Source: CAVYXF01 sp963772335
Lineage (GTDB): Bacteria > Pseudomonadota > Alphaproteobacteria > Rhizobiales > Rhodomicrobiaceae
Direction of reading: 5' to 3'
DNA length: 32,972 bases
Assembly (NCBI GenBank): GCA_963772335.1
Contig: CAVYXF010000014.1
Span: forward strand, 1 to 32,972
Positions within the stretch are counted from its first letter, which is position 1. Each line of letters opens with the position of its first letter. The notes below the pieces were generated by a model, which searched no databases, was not told where the DNA came from, and worked only from the letters and a program-made list of their open reading frames with translations. Of the stretch, positions 7,883 to 18,108 are shown piece by piece. Made by a program: the position numbers and the translations under genes.

Positions 7883-8709
7883 AACTCTCTCCGCGAAAAA
7901 GCCATGACGGCGAGCGTCAGCGGCACGAGCGCCCAGATGGCCAGCGCAGCCAGAAGCATGGCCGGACTGAGCGCAATGCTGCCCGCCAGCCCCGCCATGC
8001 CCGAGAACATGCTGACATTGGCAAAGCTCGCCAGATTGAGCATGCGGTAGACGTCGGTCGGATTGAGCAGTAGCAGCACATTGACAAAGCCGGCCGGCAA
8101 CATCCTGCCCTGATCAACAACAAGAAGGCCGAGCAGCGCCATGTCGTAGATGAGCACGAGGACAAGCCAGATGCCCACGGCAATGCCGGCGGCGGTGCCG
8201 CGGTCGCGTACGAGGGCGCTGACCAGCGTGCCGATCGCGATGAACACCGCGCCGAGCAGCACCGAGGAACCCACCATGGCAGCAAAGGCGACCCAGCTAT
8301 CCGCGCCGATTTCCGCTCCCGTGGCGGCGAGGGTCAGCGCGGCGGCTCCGTAGCCCAGGACGGTGGCGAAGGCCAGGATCGCAAGGTGGCCGGTGAATTT
8401 GCCGAGCAGAACCTGCCAACGTCCGACGGGATAGCTGAGCAGCAGCAGCATGGTGCCGCGCTCCATCTCCCCGACAACGGCATCATGCGAGATCAGCAGC
8501 GCGATCAGCGGCAGCAGGAAAATGGTCAGGCTGGACAGGCTGACGATGACCACGTCAAGCGCGCGCACGCCGACATTGCCGGTTGGCGCACTGCCGAGGA
8601 AGGTAAGCGTGAGCGCCAGCGTGGCGAGCAAGATGGTGGTGGCGAGCACCCAACGGTTTCGCAGCCCTTCCTGGATTTCCTTCGCGGCAATTAGGAGAAT
8701 ATTGCTCAT
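7879..8709 (-). CDS. nosY: NosY, ABC transporter permease for NosZ maturation
   Basis: Inner-membrane subunit of the NosDFY complex, which energises CuZ centre assembly of nitrous oxide reductase. The protein has 276 residues with about six hydrophobic segments; the N-terminus (MSNILLIAAKEIQEGLRNRW) and the following AATTI-type helix are typical of the ABC-2/NosY family. A conserved charged loop, ISHDAVVGEMERGTMLLLLS, follows the second segment. It overlaps nosF and nosL by 4 bases each, so the three are translationally coupled. The frame is intact and the length normal. Confidence 0.94.
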   Translation of the reverse strand: MSNILLIAAKEIQEGLRNRWVLATTILLATLALTLTFLGSAPTGNVGVRALDVVIVSLSSLTIFLLPLIALLISHDAVVGEMERGTMLLLLSYPVGRWQVLLGKFTGHLAILAFATVLGYGAAALTLAATGAEIGADSWVAFAAMVGSSVLLGAVFIAIGTLVSALVRDRGTAAGIAVGIWLVLVLIYDMALLGLLVVDQGRMLPAGFVNVLLLLNPTDVYRMLNLASFANVSMFSGMAGLAGSIALSPAMLLAALAIWALVPLTLAVMAFSRREL

Positions 8710-9627
8710 ATCGCGTTCTCCTGCAGCTCGAGGAAATGCGCGTAGAGCTCATCGAGGGTGGGCGGCATGACCTCGACGTCGTCGAACGGGGCGGCCGGGT
8801 CGGTGGCGCGGCGCAGAAGGCCGATCTTCTCCTCGGGCGCGGCATCAATCTCGATCCGATGGCTGCCCACCTGCCGCCAGCTGCGAACCGGCTCGAGCCA
8901 GCTCGCCATCGCACCGTTGGCGCCATGGGTGACGTTCAGCCGAATCCTCGTCGGCAGGCTGGCGAGCCGGCGTAATTCCTCGATCGAGCCATGCGCTACC
9001 ATGTGACCCGCGATTCATGATGATCACCCGATCCGCGCGCTCCTCGATCTCGGTGAGGGCATGGGAGGACAGCACCACCGTCGTGCCCTCATCGCGCAAT
9101 TTCTGCACGATCTGGTAGAAACTCATGCGCAGCGCGGGATCGAGACCGGTCGTCGGCTCGTCCAGAAGCAGAATTTTCGGCGCGCCTATCAGCGCCTGGG
9201 CAAGGCCGAGACGCTGGCGCATGCCCTTCGAGTAGGTTCCGACGCGGCGTGCGGCGGCCTCGCCCAGGCCCACGTCGTCGAGCAGCACAAGAGACTTCGC
9301 AACCGGCTCGCGCTTGAGGCGCGCATAGAAGGTAAGGATTTCCCGGCCGGTGAGCGCGGCATTGAAGGAAACACTCTCAGGTAGGTAGCCGAGAGCCCGC
9401 CGCGCCGCAAATTCCCCCGCCGCCGGGTTCTCGCCGAGCACGCGGATCGTTCCGGCGGTCGGACGGATGAGGCCGAGCATGAGCTTCAGCAGCGTTGTCT
9501 TGCCCGCGCCGTTATGGCCGACTAGTGCAATCGCCTCCCCTTCGGGCAAGGCGAACGACACATCCCGTACGGCCTCGATAGTCCCATAACGCTTGGTAAC
9601 GCCGGCCAGCTCGACGGTATTCGTCAT
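8706..9627 (-). CDS. nosF: NosF, ABC ATPase for NosZ maturation (shifted frame)
   Basis: Cytoplasmic ATPase of the NosDFY complex. ATG 9627 overlaps the nosD stop (ATGA); the open frame further upstream is nosD read out of frame. The ATPase core is complete: Walker A GHNGAGKT (residues 37-44), the family sequence GYLPESVSFN, signature YSKGMRQRLGLAQAL, Walker B ILLLDEPTTGLDP and the H-loop SSHALTEIEERAD. At about 9004-9008 the frame changes: IIMNRG in one frame continues as HMVAHGSIEELRRLA in another after dropping one base. The C-terminal part then runs to PTLDELYAHFLELQENAI. The corrected length is 306 residues, as usual for NosF. Confidence 0.92.
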
Positions 9628-11009
9628 GGCTTGCCCTGTCCGGCCGCGGCGGGGCGGGGCGGCGGCGAAATCAGAGGCCTGGTGTCCACGACACCCCCCG
9701 GAAGAAGAGCCGGAAATTGTGCCTGCGCCCAGCGGATGACCTGCACGGCCGGGCTGTTGACGAGGAGCTTCGCCTGCGGGGCGGTCCACAGCACCTTGTC
9801 GATCAGGTCGTTCGGGCGGTATGCGGTGTCAGCGATGCCGTCGCCGTTGAGGTCGAAGCCGGGATTGTCGCTCCAGTAATTGCCGCGGCCGTTCTTTGAC
9901 CAGTCGAGGAAGCGGGTGCCGACATATTTCACCTGCGTCTGGTTGTGAACGAATGCATTCCCGGTTATCTCGTTGCCTTCCGAGCCGGCAGTGAAATGAA
10001 TGCCAATCTGGCAGCCCTCGAACCAATTGTCCCGGAAGCGATTCCGGTTGGCGTTGTAGATGAACACGCATTTCTCCGGGCCGACGCGCGCGCTCGGCCC
10101 TAACGCCGAAGGTGGCGCTTCTGCAGCCGGTTGACCATGTTCGCTGCTGCTGCGCACTCCGGCGCCCGCCCAGCGTTCGGCGGCTTGCAGACGCCCGTGC
10201 ACGAGATTGCCGGCAACTTCAGAGCTGTTCGCATAGTTGAACAGAAATCCGTGATCCCGGTCGCCGAGGGAAACATTGTCGCGTACCACCAGCCGGCTCG
10301 AATACATGATCGCGTATCCGACGATGTTGCCGCTGGAGACATTCCGGCTGATCTCGCTGTCATTCGTGTACATATAGTGGATTGCAAAACGCAGATCGCT
10401 AAAGCGGTTGCCGCTGAATCGGTTGCGCTTGCTGGTATTTACGAAAATGCCGTCGCGCCCGAAGCTGATGTCGTTGTCGATCACCTGGGCGCCGGGCGCA
10501 TTCCAGACCGAGACACCGTTTCCTGCTTCGTTGAGACGTCCCTCCCTTAGGCCCACGATCGTATTGCCGCGCGCAACGGCATTTTCGGCGCCATGAATGT
10601 AGATGCCGTAGAGATTGCCCTCGATCCGGTTGTTCTCGACGATCGCGCCTCTCGCGGTCTGTTCCAGGAAAACGCCGGCGTCCATCTTATCCAGATCCAT
10701 ACCGGAGCCGCGGATCGTAAGGCCGCGTATGGCCGCGTCAGGCGCTGAGACGGTGAAAACGCTGCCCTGGCCAGAGCCGAGGATGACCGCGCCCGGCTCG
10801 CCTTCCAGCCTCACCTTGCGCCCGATACGGACCGGCCCGGAATGCTCACCCCGCAGCACAAGCACATCGCCGTCGGCCGCCCTGTCGATCACGCCCTGCA
10901 GATCGGATTGCGGGGACACGACGATTCGCTCGGCGCGCAAGGGTGGCACTAGGCTGGCGGCGGCAAGCGCCGCCAGCCCGATCGTGACGATGATGCGAGC
11001 GCCTTGCAT
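9624..11009 (-). CDS. nosD: NosD, periplasmic beta-helix maturation protein
   Basis: Periplasmic protein that works with NosFY to deliver sulfur and copper for the CuZ centre of NosZ. The start ATG 11009 gives a 461-residue precursor with a clear signal peptide (RIIVTIGLAALAAASLVPPL, cleavage near RAE); it begins 4 bases after the nosZ stop. The body is a right-handed beta-helix of CASH repeats, for example NRIEGNLYGIYIHGAENAVA, GRDGIFVNTSKRNRFSGNRF, and the conserved KCVFIYNANRNRFRDNWFEG. The C-terminal end has the family pattern YWSDNPGFDLNGDGIADTAY. The stretch of about 30 residues after GRLQAAERW is rich in Ala, Ser and Pro and looks like a loop. The frame is intact. Confidence 0.95.
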   Translation of the reverse strand: MQGARIIVTIGLAALAAASLVPPLRAERIVVSPQSDLQGVIDRAADGDVLVLRGEHSGPVRIGRKVRLEGEPGAVILGSGQGSVFTVSAPDAAIRGLTIRGSGMDLDKMDAGVFLEQTARGAIVENNRIEGNLYGIYIHGAENAVARGNTIVGLREGRLNEAGNGVSVWNAPGAQVIDNDISFGRDGIFVNTSKRNRFSGNRFSDLRFAIHYMYTNDSEISRNVSSGNIVGYAIMYSSRLVVRDNVSLGDRDHGFLFNYANSSEVAGNLVHGRLQAAERWAGAGVRSSSEHGQPAAEAPPSALGPSARVGPEKCVFIYNANRNRFRDNWFEGCQIGIHFTAGSEGNEITGNAFVHNQTQVKYVGTRFLDWSKNGRGNYWSDNPGFDLNGDGIADTAYRPNDLIDKVLWTAPQAKLLVNSPAVQVIRWAQAQFPALLPGGVVDTRPLISPPPRPAAAGQGKP

Positions 11010-11013
11010 CGCG

Positions 11014-12955
11014 TCAGACGTTTTGAGGCTCGACCAGCATCCGGCCCTGCATCTCCATGTGCATCGCATGGCAGAACCAGGTGCAATAATACCAGTAGAC
11101 GCCAGGCTTGCTGGCCTTGAAGGTCACCGAGGCGGTAGCCTGCGGCGCCACCTCCATGTTGATGCCGTAGTTGACAATACAGAAGCCGTGGGTCAGATCC
11201 TCCGTCGTCGTCGAGATTGGTGACATGGATCGGTGACCTCGTCGCCTTGCTTGACCTCGAATTTTTCGAGGCCGTAGGCCGGCGCGACGGAGGTCATATA
11301 GACCCGCACCTTATTGCCGTCGCGGATGACCTTGTCATCGCTCTCCAGCGTCACGCCGTCGGCCTTCGCCTGCTTGACCGCGTCGGCAAAAAACGGATCG
11401 TCGCGCTTCCAGACATGCACGGGATTGATCTTGGAGCGGTGAACGATCGTGGCGTCATGCGGTTCGGCAAAGCTCGGGACCGTCGTGAACAAGCACCATC
11501 TGGTCGCCGGAGATGTCGATGAGCTGGTCGTTCTCGGGCTTCAGCGGGCCGATATTGAGGAAACGGTCCTTAGAGAACTTATTGAGAGATATGAGCCATT
11601 TGCCGTCCGCTTCCTTGGTCTGGCCCATGGAGGAGTGGTTGTGGCCGGGTTGATAGTGAACGTCGAGCTTCTGGATGATCGGATCGACCTTCTCGCCCTT
11701 GAAGGCGCGCTTAGCGAGCTCGATGTTCCACTTGCAGATCTGGCTGTCGAGGAACAGCGTGGTGAAGGCGTTGCCCTTGCCGTCATAGGCGGTGTGTAGC
11801 GGCCCGAGGCCCAGCTCGGGCTCGGCGACAACGGTGTCGCGCGGCTGGATCTTGTCGTCGAACAAGTCGTCGAACTTGCGCACGTCGAACACCGTGACGG
11901 TTGGCGAGAGCTTGCCGTTGGCGACCACATGAATGCCGTCGGGCGCGGTGTTGATGCCATGCGGGCTGTTGGGGACGGGAATGTAGCGCGTGTAGGGCGA
12001 GCCATGGCGGCCGTCGATCACGGGCACGCCGTTCATCTCCTTGAAGTCGCCCTTCTTCACCCCCTCCTCGATGCGCTTCAAATTGAAGATCACGACCCAG
12101 TCCTGCTCCTTGGCCATCATCTCGGCCAGGTTCACGCCTTCTTCGGAATTGTAGCAGGTGGAGAAGCAGTATTTGCCCTGATAGTCGGCATCGACATTGT
12201 CGAGATTGCCGTCGACGATAATTTGCCAGGCCACCTTCATCGTCTCGCCGTCAACGGCGGTAAACATCGCATGATATTGCTTGGGGTCGTCGAGGATCTT
12301 GCCGTCATTGGGAAGAGGCACCCGGTCCTCGCCATTGCAGAACACATACCCCGTTTTTGGGTATTTCTGCACACGCAGACCGTGCACCGTCGATTGATTG
12401 GGCAAGCTGAATGATCTTGTCGCACCTCATGACGTCGAGACGAATGCGGCACACGCGCGAATTCGATTTGTCGTTGGCGAAGAGATATCGTCCGTCATAG
12501 GTGCCGTCGGTGAATGACAGGTGCGGATGGTGCAGGTCGCCATTGGTGTAGAGGCCGCCGCGCTCCTTCATCATCTCCAGATATTCCGGCCGCATGCCTT
12601 CGGTGAGCACCTTCTTGCTCTCGTTGGTCAGGCCCCAGCCGGTGGCGCTGCAGCGGTTGAAGACCGGTACACGCATCAGCTCACGCATGGAAGGCAGTCC
12701 CATGATACGAAGCTCGCCCGTCTGGCCGCTGGAGAAGAACACGTAATATTCGTCGAGCTCGCCGGGTTTCACTTCATATTTCTGTCCGCCCTTGGCCTGG
12801 GCTGCCGCCGGTGTAACGACGCCAGCGTCCCGCGAGAGCGTGAGGCCGCCCGCCGCCGAGCCCACCGCAGCCAGAGCCGCGGTGCTGCCGAGGAGATGGC
12901 GTCTGCTGAGACTGGTTTTGCTTCCTACTTTGTTATTGTTATCTTCGGTTGACAT
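11014..12955 (-). CDS. nosZ: NosZ, nitrous oxide reductase (four frame breaks)
   Basis: Periplasmic copper enzyme that reduces N2O to N2. A Tat signal (SLSRRHLLGSTAALAAVGSA) places it in clade I. CuZ ligand regions are seen: DLHHPHLSF (His142, 143, 145), SPHGINTAPDG, HTAYDGKGNAFTTLFLD and HYQPGHNHSSMGQT. The cupredoxin domain has HGFCIVNYG and the CuA site CTWFCHAMHMEM with both cysteines, histidines and the methionine. The coding is split by four probable single extra bases at about 12403, 11475, 11231 and 11203-11213: IIQL/PNQSTVHG, HDGP/SFAEPHD, GDEVT/(I)HVTNLD and LD/TTEDLTHG. Removing four bases gives 645 residues, the normal size. It overlaps the nosR end by 17 bases. As written it could not be translated; I consider it probably intact in the cell. 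Confidence 0.93.
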
Positions 12956-15330
12956 GAAATCCTCCTTGACGTCTCACGAAGTCGGTTGTCGGCTCCTCCG
13001 CCGTGGACGATCTGCCCGCGGCTTTGCCGGAATGCGTAAAGACCGGTTTGGCAGGACCTCTGCCCGCGTCTTTGTCCCCGCGCATGGAAGACGAGGAAAG
13101 CGCGTCGCGCTTCTCGCGCTTGAGGCGCACCTGGATCATGTGCGGGCAGCGATGGTCGTCGTGATAGAGTTCCTGACAGTGCATGCAGTAGATGCATTCA
13201 TTGACGTTGATGTGCCCCTCCGGGTGGATGGACTGCACCGGACATTCATTGCCGCAGCGCTTGCACGGCGAGCCGCAATCGGGCCAGCGCCTCAGCCACT
13301 CGAACATGCGGATGCGCCCGGGGATCGCCAGTGCGGCGCCGAGGGGGCACAGATAGCGGCAGAAGAAGCGCTCGATGAACAGGCCGACGGAAAGCAGCGT
13401 CAGCGCGTAGATCACAAAGGGCCACTCACGCGCGAACTTCAGGATGATCGCGGTCTTAAACGGCTCGACCTCGGCGGCCTGCTCGGCGGCTCCGACCGAA
13501 TAAAGCGAAAGGCCAAACAATCCGAGAAAGACGATGTATTTGATCGGCCATAGCCGTCTCATGCACGCCCCAGGGCACCCTTATCTGCGGCACCTTGATA
13601 TATTGCGCGGCATTGTTCAGCAGCTCCTGCAGCGCTCCGAACGGACAGAGCCAGCCGCAGAAGGGCCCGCGCCCCCAGAATAAGAGGGCCGCTGCGACAG
13701 CGGACCACAGGATGAACACCAAGGGCGCAGCGAGAAAGAACTCCCAGCTGAAATTGGTGACTAAGGCATTGGTGAAGGTCACCACGTTGACCACCGAGAG
13801 CTGCGCGTTCGCATACCAGCCCAACCAGAACAGCGTGAAAACCAGATAGCCGCGCCTGACCCAGGTGTAGAGCAGCGGTCGGCGCACCAGCGAGTTCTGG
13901 AAGAAGAAGATCGCGGTCAGCACCAGAAGGGCAAAGACGGTAATGCCGATGGAGACCGTGTTGCCTTTCCATATCTTCACCCACAGCGGATCCTCCAGCG
14001 AGGCGGGCAATCCGGCATCGCCGGCGAGTGGGGTGGGTGTATCCACCGTCGGAGCCGTCTGCTGCTGGGCGACGGCCTGCGGGGGGCTCTGGGGTTGGGC
14101 GGGTGTCGGCCGCCTTTCCTCGCGGATATATTGGGCAGGAAGAGTGTAATCGACATCGAAGGTTAAGAACGCCTTATCCCGCGCGCCGATGCTACGCTGG
14201 ACCAGCAACTGCAGCTGCCAGGGCTCGGTCAGGTTCAGCGTGAAATCGTCCGGCATGACGAACAGAGCGATCTCGCGCAAGGAGGGCGCGCCGCTGGCGG
14301 CGATGTCGCCGATGCGGGTGTGATTGCGGTCGCGGAAGCGCGTGCTGGTGCCGTCCTGCAACAACTCAATGCGGTCGAAAATGCCCCCGCGGACATAGGC
14401 CGACCCTTTGAAGGAGTAAGCCCCGTCGCCCGCGACGAGAATAGCCTGCTGCCCCGGCTTGAGGCGCTCGGTCAATTGTTTATAGGCAGCTTCGCCGAGC
14501 AGGCTGAGCCCGATTGTGGGGACCGAGACCGGGGCGACATAGAGGTCGATGAAATCGTTCCCTGGTTCTCCGGTTTCAGGATGTTGCGCGGCAGCCATAT
14601 TCCCGGCCCTGGCGAATGCGTCGTTTACCTCGGCGATGGTCAGATGCAGCCTCCGGACGGAGCCGTCTCCGAGGAGGCTTTCCCAGTCGCGGATTTCGGA
14701 TTTCTGCAGATCGACCGTTCTGATGACGGCGGGCGAGGCGGCGGCGGCCTGAGCGGAGGCGCCGAGCCTTCCGCTGCGAATGAGCCGCACCGCCGAACGG
14801 ACAACGCTGTCGCCCGTCACCAGCACAGTGACCGTTGCGCCGCTCACGATATCGACTTGTGGCGGCCGTTCGCCGCCGGAGGCGACGGATCCGATGTTCT
14901 TGCCGATCAGGCCGTTCATGGCCTCGATCAGGCGGCGCTCGGGGATGCCGACGAGGACGATCGGCTCCTTGTGCTCGACGAGCTTGAGGCCCGCGATCAC
15001 GCCTTTCGGGTCAATCCCGACCAATATCTGGATAGGCTTGCCAGAATAGCCAACCGAATTTGCAAAGTCCGAATTGAGATAAACATAGCCGAGACGTTGC
15101 TGGCCTTTGAAGACGGGCACGACCGCCGGCTCGCCTTCGGGTGGCCCGAACCGGTCCGCCCCAGGGAAGAGCTCGGTGGGCTGCGCCTTAGCAAGGAATT
15201 CCTGAAGACGCGAGGCGGCCTGCGTTTTTTCTGCATGGAGAAGCGAGACAAACACGCATAGCAGGATCAGCCGGATAGCCCGCCGCCAAGAACGGTCGAT
15301 CAGAGTGGTGAAGAGGCTCGGCCGCGGCAT
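12939..15330 (-). CDS. nosR: NosR, flavin/iron-sulfur electron donor to NosZ (shifted frame)
   Basis: Membrane protein that delivers electrons to NosZ and is needed for nos expression or NosZ activity. ATG 15330 is followed by a signal-like segment (AIRLILLCVFVSLLHAEKTQA without the last residues). The periplasmic FMN-binding domain carries DIVSGATVTVLVTGD, where the SGAT-type threonine receives FMN from NosX. Several membrane helices follow (for example VSIGITVFALLVLTAIFFF), with cytoplasmic cysteine motifs GPFCGWLCPFGALQE and FFCRYLCPLGAAL. A C-terminal polyferredoxin has CGSPCKRCGNECPVQSIHP and CIYCMHCQELYHDD. The frame breaks at about 13557 (VPWGVHE/RLWPIKY), one extra base; the corrected protein has 796 residues. 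First gene of the nos operon. Confidence 0.93.
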
Positions 15331-15546
15331 CACGATCTCACCATGGAAGCCCCACTTCCGAAAAGGGCTAGCGCCAAAGCGTTAAATAAGGTCGATTACC
15401 TGTCGTGAGACTGACGCTATCGGTCTAAGCCCGGCTGGTTCGCCCATCTTTGCTCTGGAGCAAGTTGACGTTCGATTGCCTTTTCTAGAACGTTCTTAGG
15501 GCTAAAGTTAACTCCACTATTCTTTCCGACTTCGCGGGATAGGACA
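15331..15546. promoter_or_regulatory. Divergent control region nosR / ferritin-like gene
   Basis: The 216 bases between two divergently transcribed genes must hold the promoters of both. A perfect 10-bp palindrome, AGAACGTTCT, lies at 15487-15496, about 50 bases from the ferritin-like start and 157 bases from nosR. Only half of an FNR/NnrR-type site (TTGA at 15465) is visible. No -35/-10 pair is convincing enough to name. The function of the palindrome is inference. Confidence 0.45.
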
Positions 15547-16419
15547 ATGCCCTTTCGTAATCTCCTCAAGTCGACGCCACCCGATGCGGTGCGCTCTCTC
15601 GATGAGCTGTTCGCTATTGCTCATGCGATGGAGCAGGAGGCAGCGCTACGTTATACACAACTTGCCGAACGGATGCGCAATGAGGGCAACTCCGAACTTG
15701 CCGGTCTGTTTGATCGGCTCGCCGCAGATGAGAGAGGGCACGAATCCGGCGTGCTGGGCTGGTCGCAGCGGCAGAGCGGGAAAGCGCCGGACGCGTCCGC
15801 CATACGCTGGGAACTCCCCGAAACCTTTGATGAGGAAACCGCAGCGGAGCTGGCGTCCTCGCGGTTGATCAATGCCTATCGCGTGCTGTCGATGGCCGTC
15901 CGGAATGAGGAGCGCGCCTTCACGCTGTGGAGCTACATCGCTGCCGAGGCGCCAACGCCGGAAATCCGGCAGGCAGCGGAGCGGATGGCGCATGAGGAGC
16001 TGGAGCATGTCTCGTTGCTGAGACGCGCCCGCCGATCGGCCTATCACGCCGAGCGTGCTGTGCGCCCCCGGGAAGGCGCCTCCTCTATTGACAGCCTGCT
16101 GGCGGAGGCCGCAGCTCTGGAAGCGGGGCTGTCCCAGCAGCTTCGGCAACTGGAAGGCCGCCTGACCGGCAATGATGCGCGCCGGGCGAGGGAGCTGGCG
16201 GAGGAGGCGAGGATCATGGCCGGAGAGGCTGCCGCGATGTCGCCTCCGCCCGACAATGCGGGATTAATGGAGGGGGATGTGCAGGCCACCGCTGAACGGC
16301 TTGTCGAGACCTATCTGGACATTGGCGATCGCTCGCGCGACGAAGATACGGTCGCCCGGGTGCAAGGGCTAGCCCGGCAAGCGATAGCCCGTCTGGCCTG
16401 GCTTCGGCTGATCGCGTGA
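15547..16419 (+). CDS. Two-domain ferritin-like (rubrerythrin-type) protein
   Basis: Soluble protein of 290 residues with a rubrerythrin-like four-helix bundle that should bind a di-iron centre. Ligand-like residues occur in two helix pairs: Glu31 in AMEQEAALRY with E62-x-x-H65 in AADERGHESG, and Glu121/122 in RNEERAFTLW with E151-x-x-H154 in HEELEHVSLL. A second, helical and alanine/glutamate-rich part (residues about 175-290) shows no clear metal motif. No rubredoxin-type Cys4 site, signal peptide or membrane segment is seen, so it differs from classical rubrerythrin. Its position head-to-head with nosR suggests a role under low oxygen or in peroxide, nitric oxide or iron handling, but this is inference. 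Exact function unknown. Confidence 0.8.
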   Translation: MPFRNLLKSTPPDAVRSLDELFAIAHAMEQEAALRYTQLAERMRNEGNSELAGLFDRLAADERGHESGVLGWSQRQSGKAPDASAIRWELPETFDEETAAELASSRLINAYRVLSMAVRNEERAFTLWSYIAAEAPTPEIRQAAERMAHEELEHVSLLRRARRSAYHAERAVRPREGASSIDSLLAEAAALEAGLSQQLRQLEGRLTGNDARRARELAEEARIMAGEAAAMSPPPDNAGLMEGDVQATAERLVETYLDIGDRSRDEDTVARVQGLARQAIARLAWLRLIA

Positions 16420-16559
16420 CGGTCCGGCGCCGGCTGGATCTGTCCTCTCCGCGCTCGCGCGTTCCTTGTGACGCCGCTGGTTGGACCTGCCCCGTTCTCG
16501 CGCTATCGACAAGCTGATCTCCGGCCCACGAGCCAAGCCCCATATCCCGCCAATCAGTT

Positions 16560-16571
16560 GATAGCGCTATC
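16560..16571. repeat. 12-bp perfect palindrome between convergent genes
   Basis: GATAGCGCTATC is a perfect palindrome in the 207-base gap between the ferritin-like gene and the RTX gene, whose 3' ends face each other. It has no loop and no T tract, so it is not a standard terminator. It may be chance. Nothing else is recognisable in the gap 16420-16626. Confidence 0.3.
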
Positions 16572-16626
16572 CTCAATCCGCATCTTGGGTCGGAGAGTCG
16601 ACAGGCAGCGCGCCTATGACCGAGGG

Positions 16627-18108
16627 TCAGAGCAGGAAGTCGGTCCCGGTAATCACATTCTGCCCGAGACCGTTGACGCCAAGCAGAGTGATCGTGTCAG
16701 CACCGATCGTGATCAGCGTGTCATTTCCCAGATCCTGGATCGAGACGCTTGCGATGTCGATATGGAAAGCATGGATGTCCAGGAGATCCTGGCCGCTTGC
16801 CGGATTGGCGTCGAAACCGCGGATCGTGTCGTGGCCGAACCCGGGGGCGAAAACGAAAATATCCGCGCCGGCGCCGCCGTCCAGAAAATCGTCCCCTGCA
16901 CCGCCTTCCAGCCGGTCAGCGCCACCGCCGGCCACAATCGTATCGTTCCCTGACCCGCCGGTGAGGCTGTTGGCTGCAGCATTCCCGGTGATCACGTCGT
17001 TGCCAGACCCACCGATCACATTCTCGATCTGCACGACGACATCGCGGCCGGTCTGCGCGCTTGTTGCGCTGCTGGTCGAAAGGTTGACGATTGCGGCGGC
17101 CGAGGTCTGCGAGAGGTCGTAGGTGTCGAGACCCGCCCCGCCGCGATAGCTGTCGTTGCCATCGCCGATGGTGGCGAAGATGGTGTCGTTGCCGGCACCT
17201 CCGTTCACGACGTCATTGCCATTGCCGGCGGTGAGAAAATCGTCGCCTCCGAGGCCGTTGAGCGTGTCGGCGCCGTCGAGCCCGAACAGCGTATTGCTGC
17301 CCGATCCGCCGTTCAGGATGTTGTTCAAGGCATTGCCGATGCCGAGGAAGTAGGCGGTGCCAAGATAGGTCAGGTTCTCAACGTTCGCGCCCAGCGTATA
17401 GCTGGTGAGCGTTGTCTGGACCGTGTCGACGCCCTCGCCTGCCAGTTCGACGACGCTGTCGAGGAGGTGATCTACGATGTAGGTGTCGTTGCCCGCACCG
17501 CCGGTCATGGTGTCGGCGCCGGCTCCGCCATCCAGCACGTCATTGCCCGCCCCGCCGTTGAGAATGTCGTTGCCGGCTAGGCCCAGCAGCCGGTCATTGC
17601 CACCGAGCCCGTTCAGGATGTCATCCCCGGCAGAGCCGGTCAGGAGGTTTGCACCGTTCGTGCCGGTGAGGGAAAGGCCGACGAGATCGGAAAGCAATGC
17701 CGTCACCACCGAAGCGAAGCCCTGCTCGTCGGTATAGCTCGCCTCGACCGAAATCGTGTGCCCGGCATCATCGCGCGTCAGCAGATAGGCCGCGTTCGTC
17801 GCACCGGTGATCGCCACGCCGTCCCTCAGCCATTGGAAACCAGGACTGGGGAACGGGAAGATGCCGTCCGGATCATCGCCCAAGGTCGCCGTCAAGGTCT
17901 GCCCCACAAGGCCACTACCACTCAAGAATAGCGGCGCGACGCCATCCTCGACAGGGGCAACATCGATGCTGACGGTGGCGTTGCCGCTGATCCGGGTGCC
18001 GTCGCTCGCGCGGCCCAACTCGCCGAGGTCGAGGAGTTGGTTAAGAAGAATACCGACCGGGTCGCGCGTCTCGTCGTGCGTGCACCGGCGCGCGGCCACG
18101 TGCAGCAT
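16627..18108 (-). CDS. RTX calcium-binding secreted protein, 5' truncated
   Basis: C-terminal portion of a type I-secreted RTX protein. The open frame can be read from ATG 18108, but the first 33 or so residues (18108 to about 18009) are antisense to an HlyD gene fragment and are not RTX sequence; real homology begins near SDGTRISGNATVSIDVAPV, the end of a cadherin/VCBS-like repeat. Then comes an Ig-like domain (GFQWLRDGVAITGATNAAY, HTISVEASYTD), then three blocks of glycine-rich calcium nonapeptides such as GGAGNDVLDGGAGADT, GGAGNDTIF and GGSGNDTI. The end (FVFAPGFGHDTIRGFD, ITGTDFLL) is a serralysin-like secretion signal. No catalytic domain remains, so the original function is unknown. Truncation joins it directly to the HlyD remnant. 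Confidence 0.82.
   Translation of the reverse strand: MLHVAARRCTHDETRDPVGILLNQLLDLGELGRASDGTRISGNATVSIDVAPVEDGVAPLFLSGSGLVGQTLTATLGDDPDGIFPFPSPGFQWLRDGVAITGATNAAYLLTRDDAGHTISVEASYTDEQGFASVVTALLSDLVGLSLTGTNGANLLTGSAGDDILNGLGGNDRLLGLAGNDILNGGAGNDVLDGGAGADTMTGGAGNDTYIVDHLLDSVVELAGEGVDTVQTTLTSYTLGANVENLTYLGTAYFLGIGNALNNILNGGSGSNTLFGLDGADTLNGLGGDDFLTAGNGNDVVNGGAGNDTIFATIGDGNDSYRGGAGLDTYDLSQTSAAAIVNLSTSSATSAQTGRDVVVQIENVIGGSGNDVITGNAAANSLTGGSGNDTIVAGGGADRLEGGAGDDFLDGGAGADIFVFAPGFGHDTIRGFDANPASGQDLLDIHAFHIDIASVSIQDLGNDTLITIGADTITLLGVNGLGQNVITGTDFLL

Noticed and set aside
11203..12403. Programmed frameshifting in nosZ
   Set aside because: Four separate sites without a shared slippery motif or downstream structure, and similar breaks in unrelated genes, make sequence error far more likely.
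14320..15261. Long plus-strand open frame (313 residues) opposite nosR
   Set aside because: Antisense shadow caused by high GC at third codon positions; nosR motifs on the other strand are unmistakable.
15465..15478. Possible FNR/NnrR box upstream of nosR (TTGACGTTCGATTG)
   Set aside because: Only the left half fits TTGA-N6-TCAA; the right half does not match, so I do not call a site.
16700..17640. Tandem repeated DNA that could suggest a CRISPR or satellite array
   Set aside because: The periodicity is that of RTX glycine/aspartate nonapeptide codons in a coding frame; there are no identical repeats with unique spacers.
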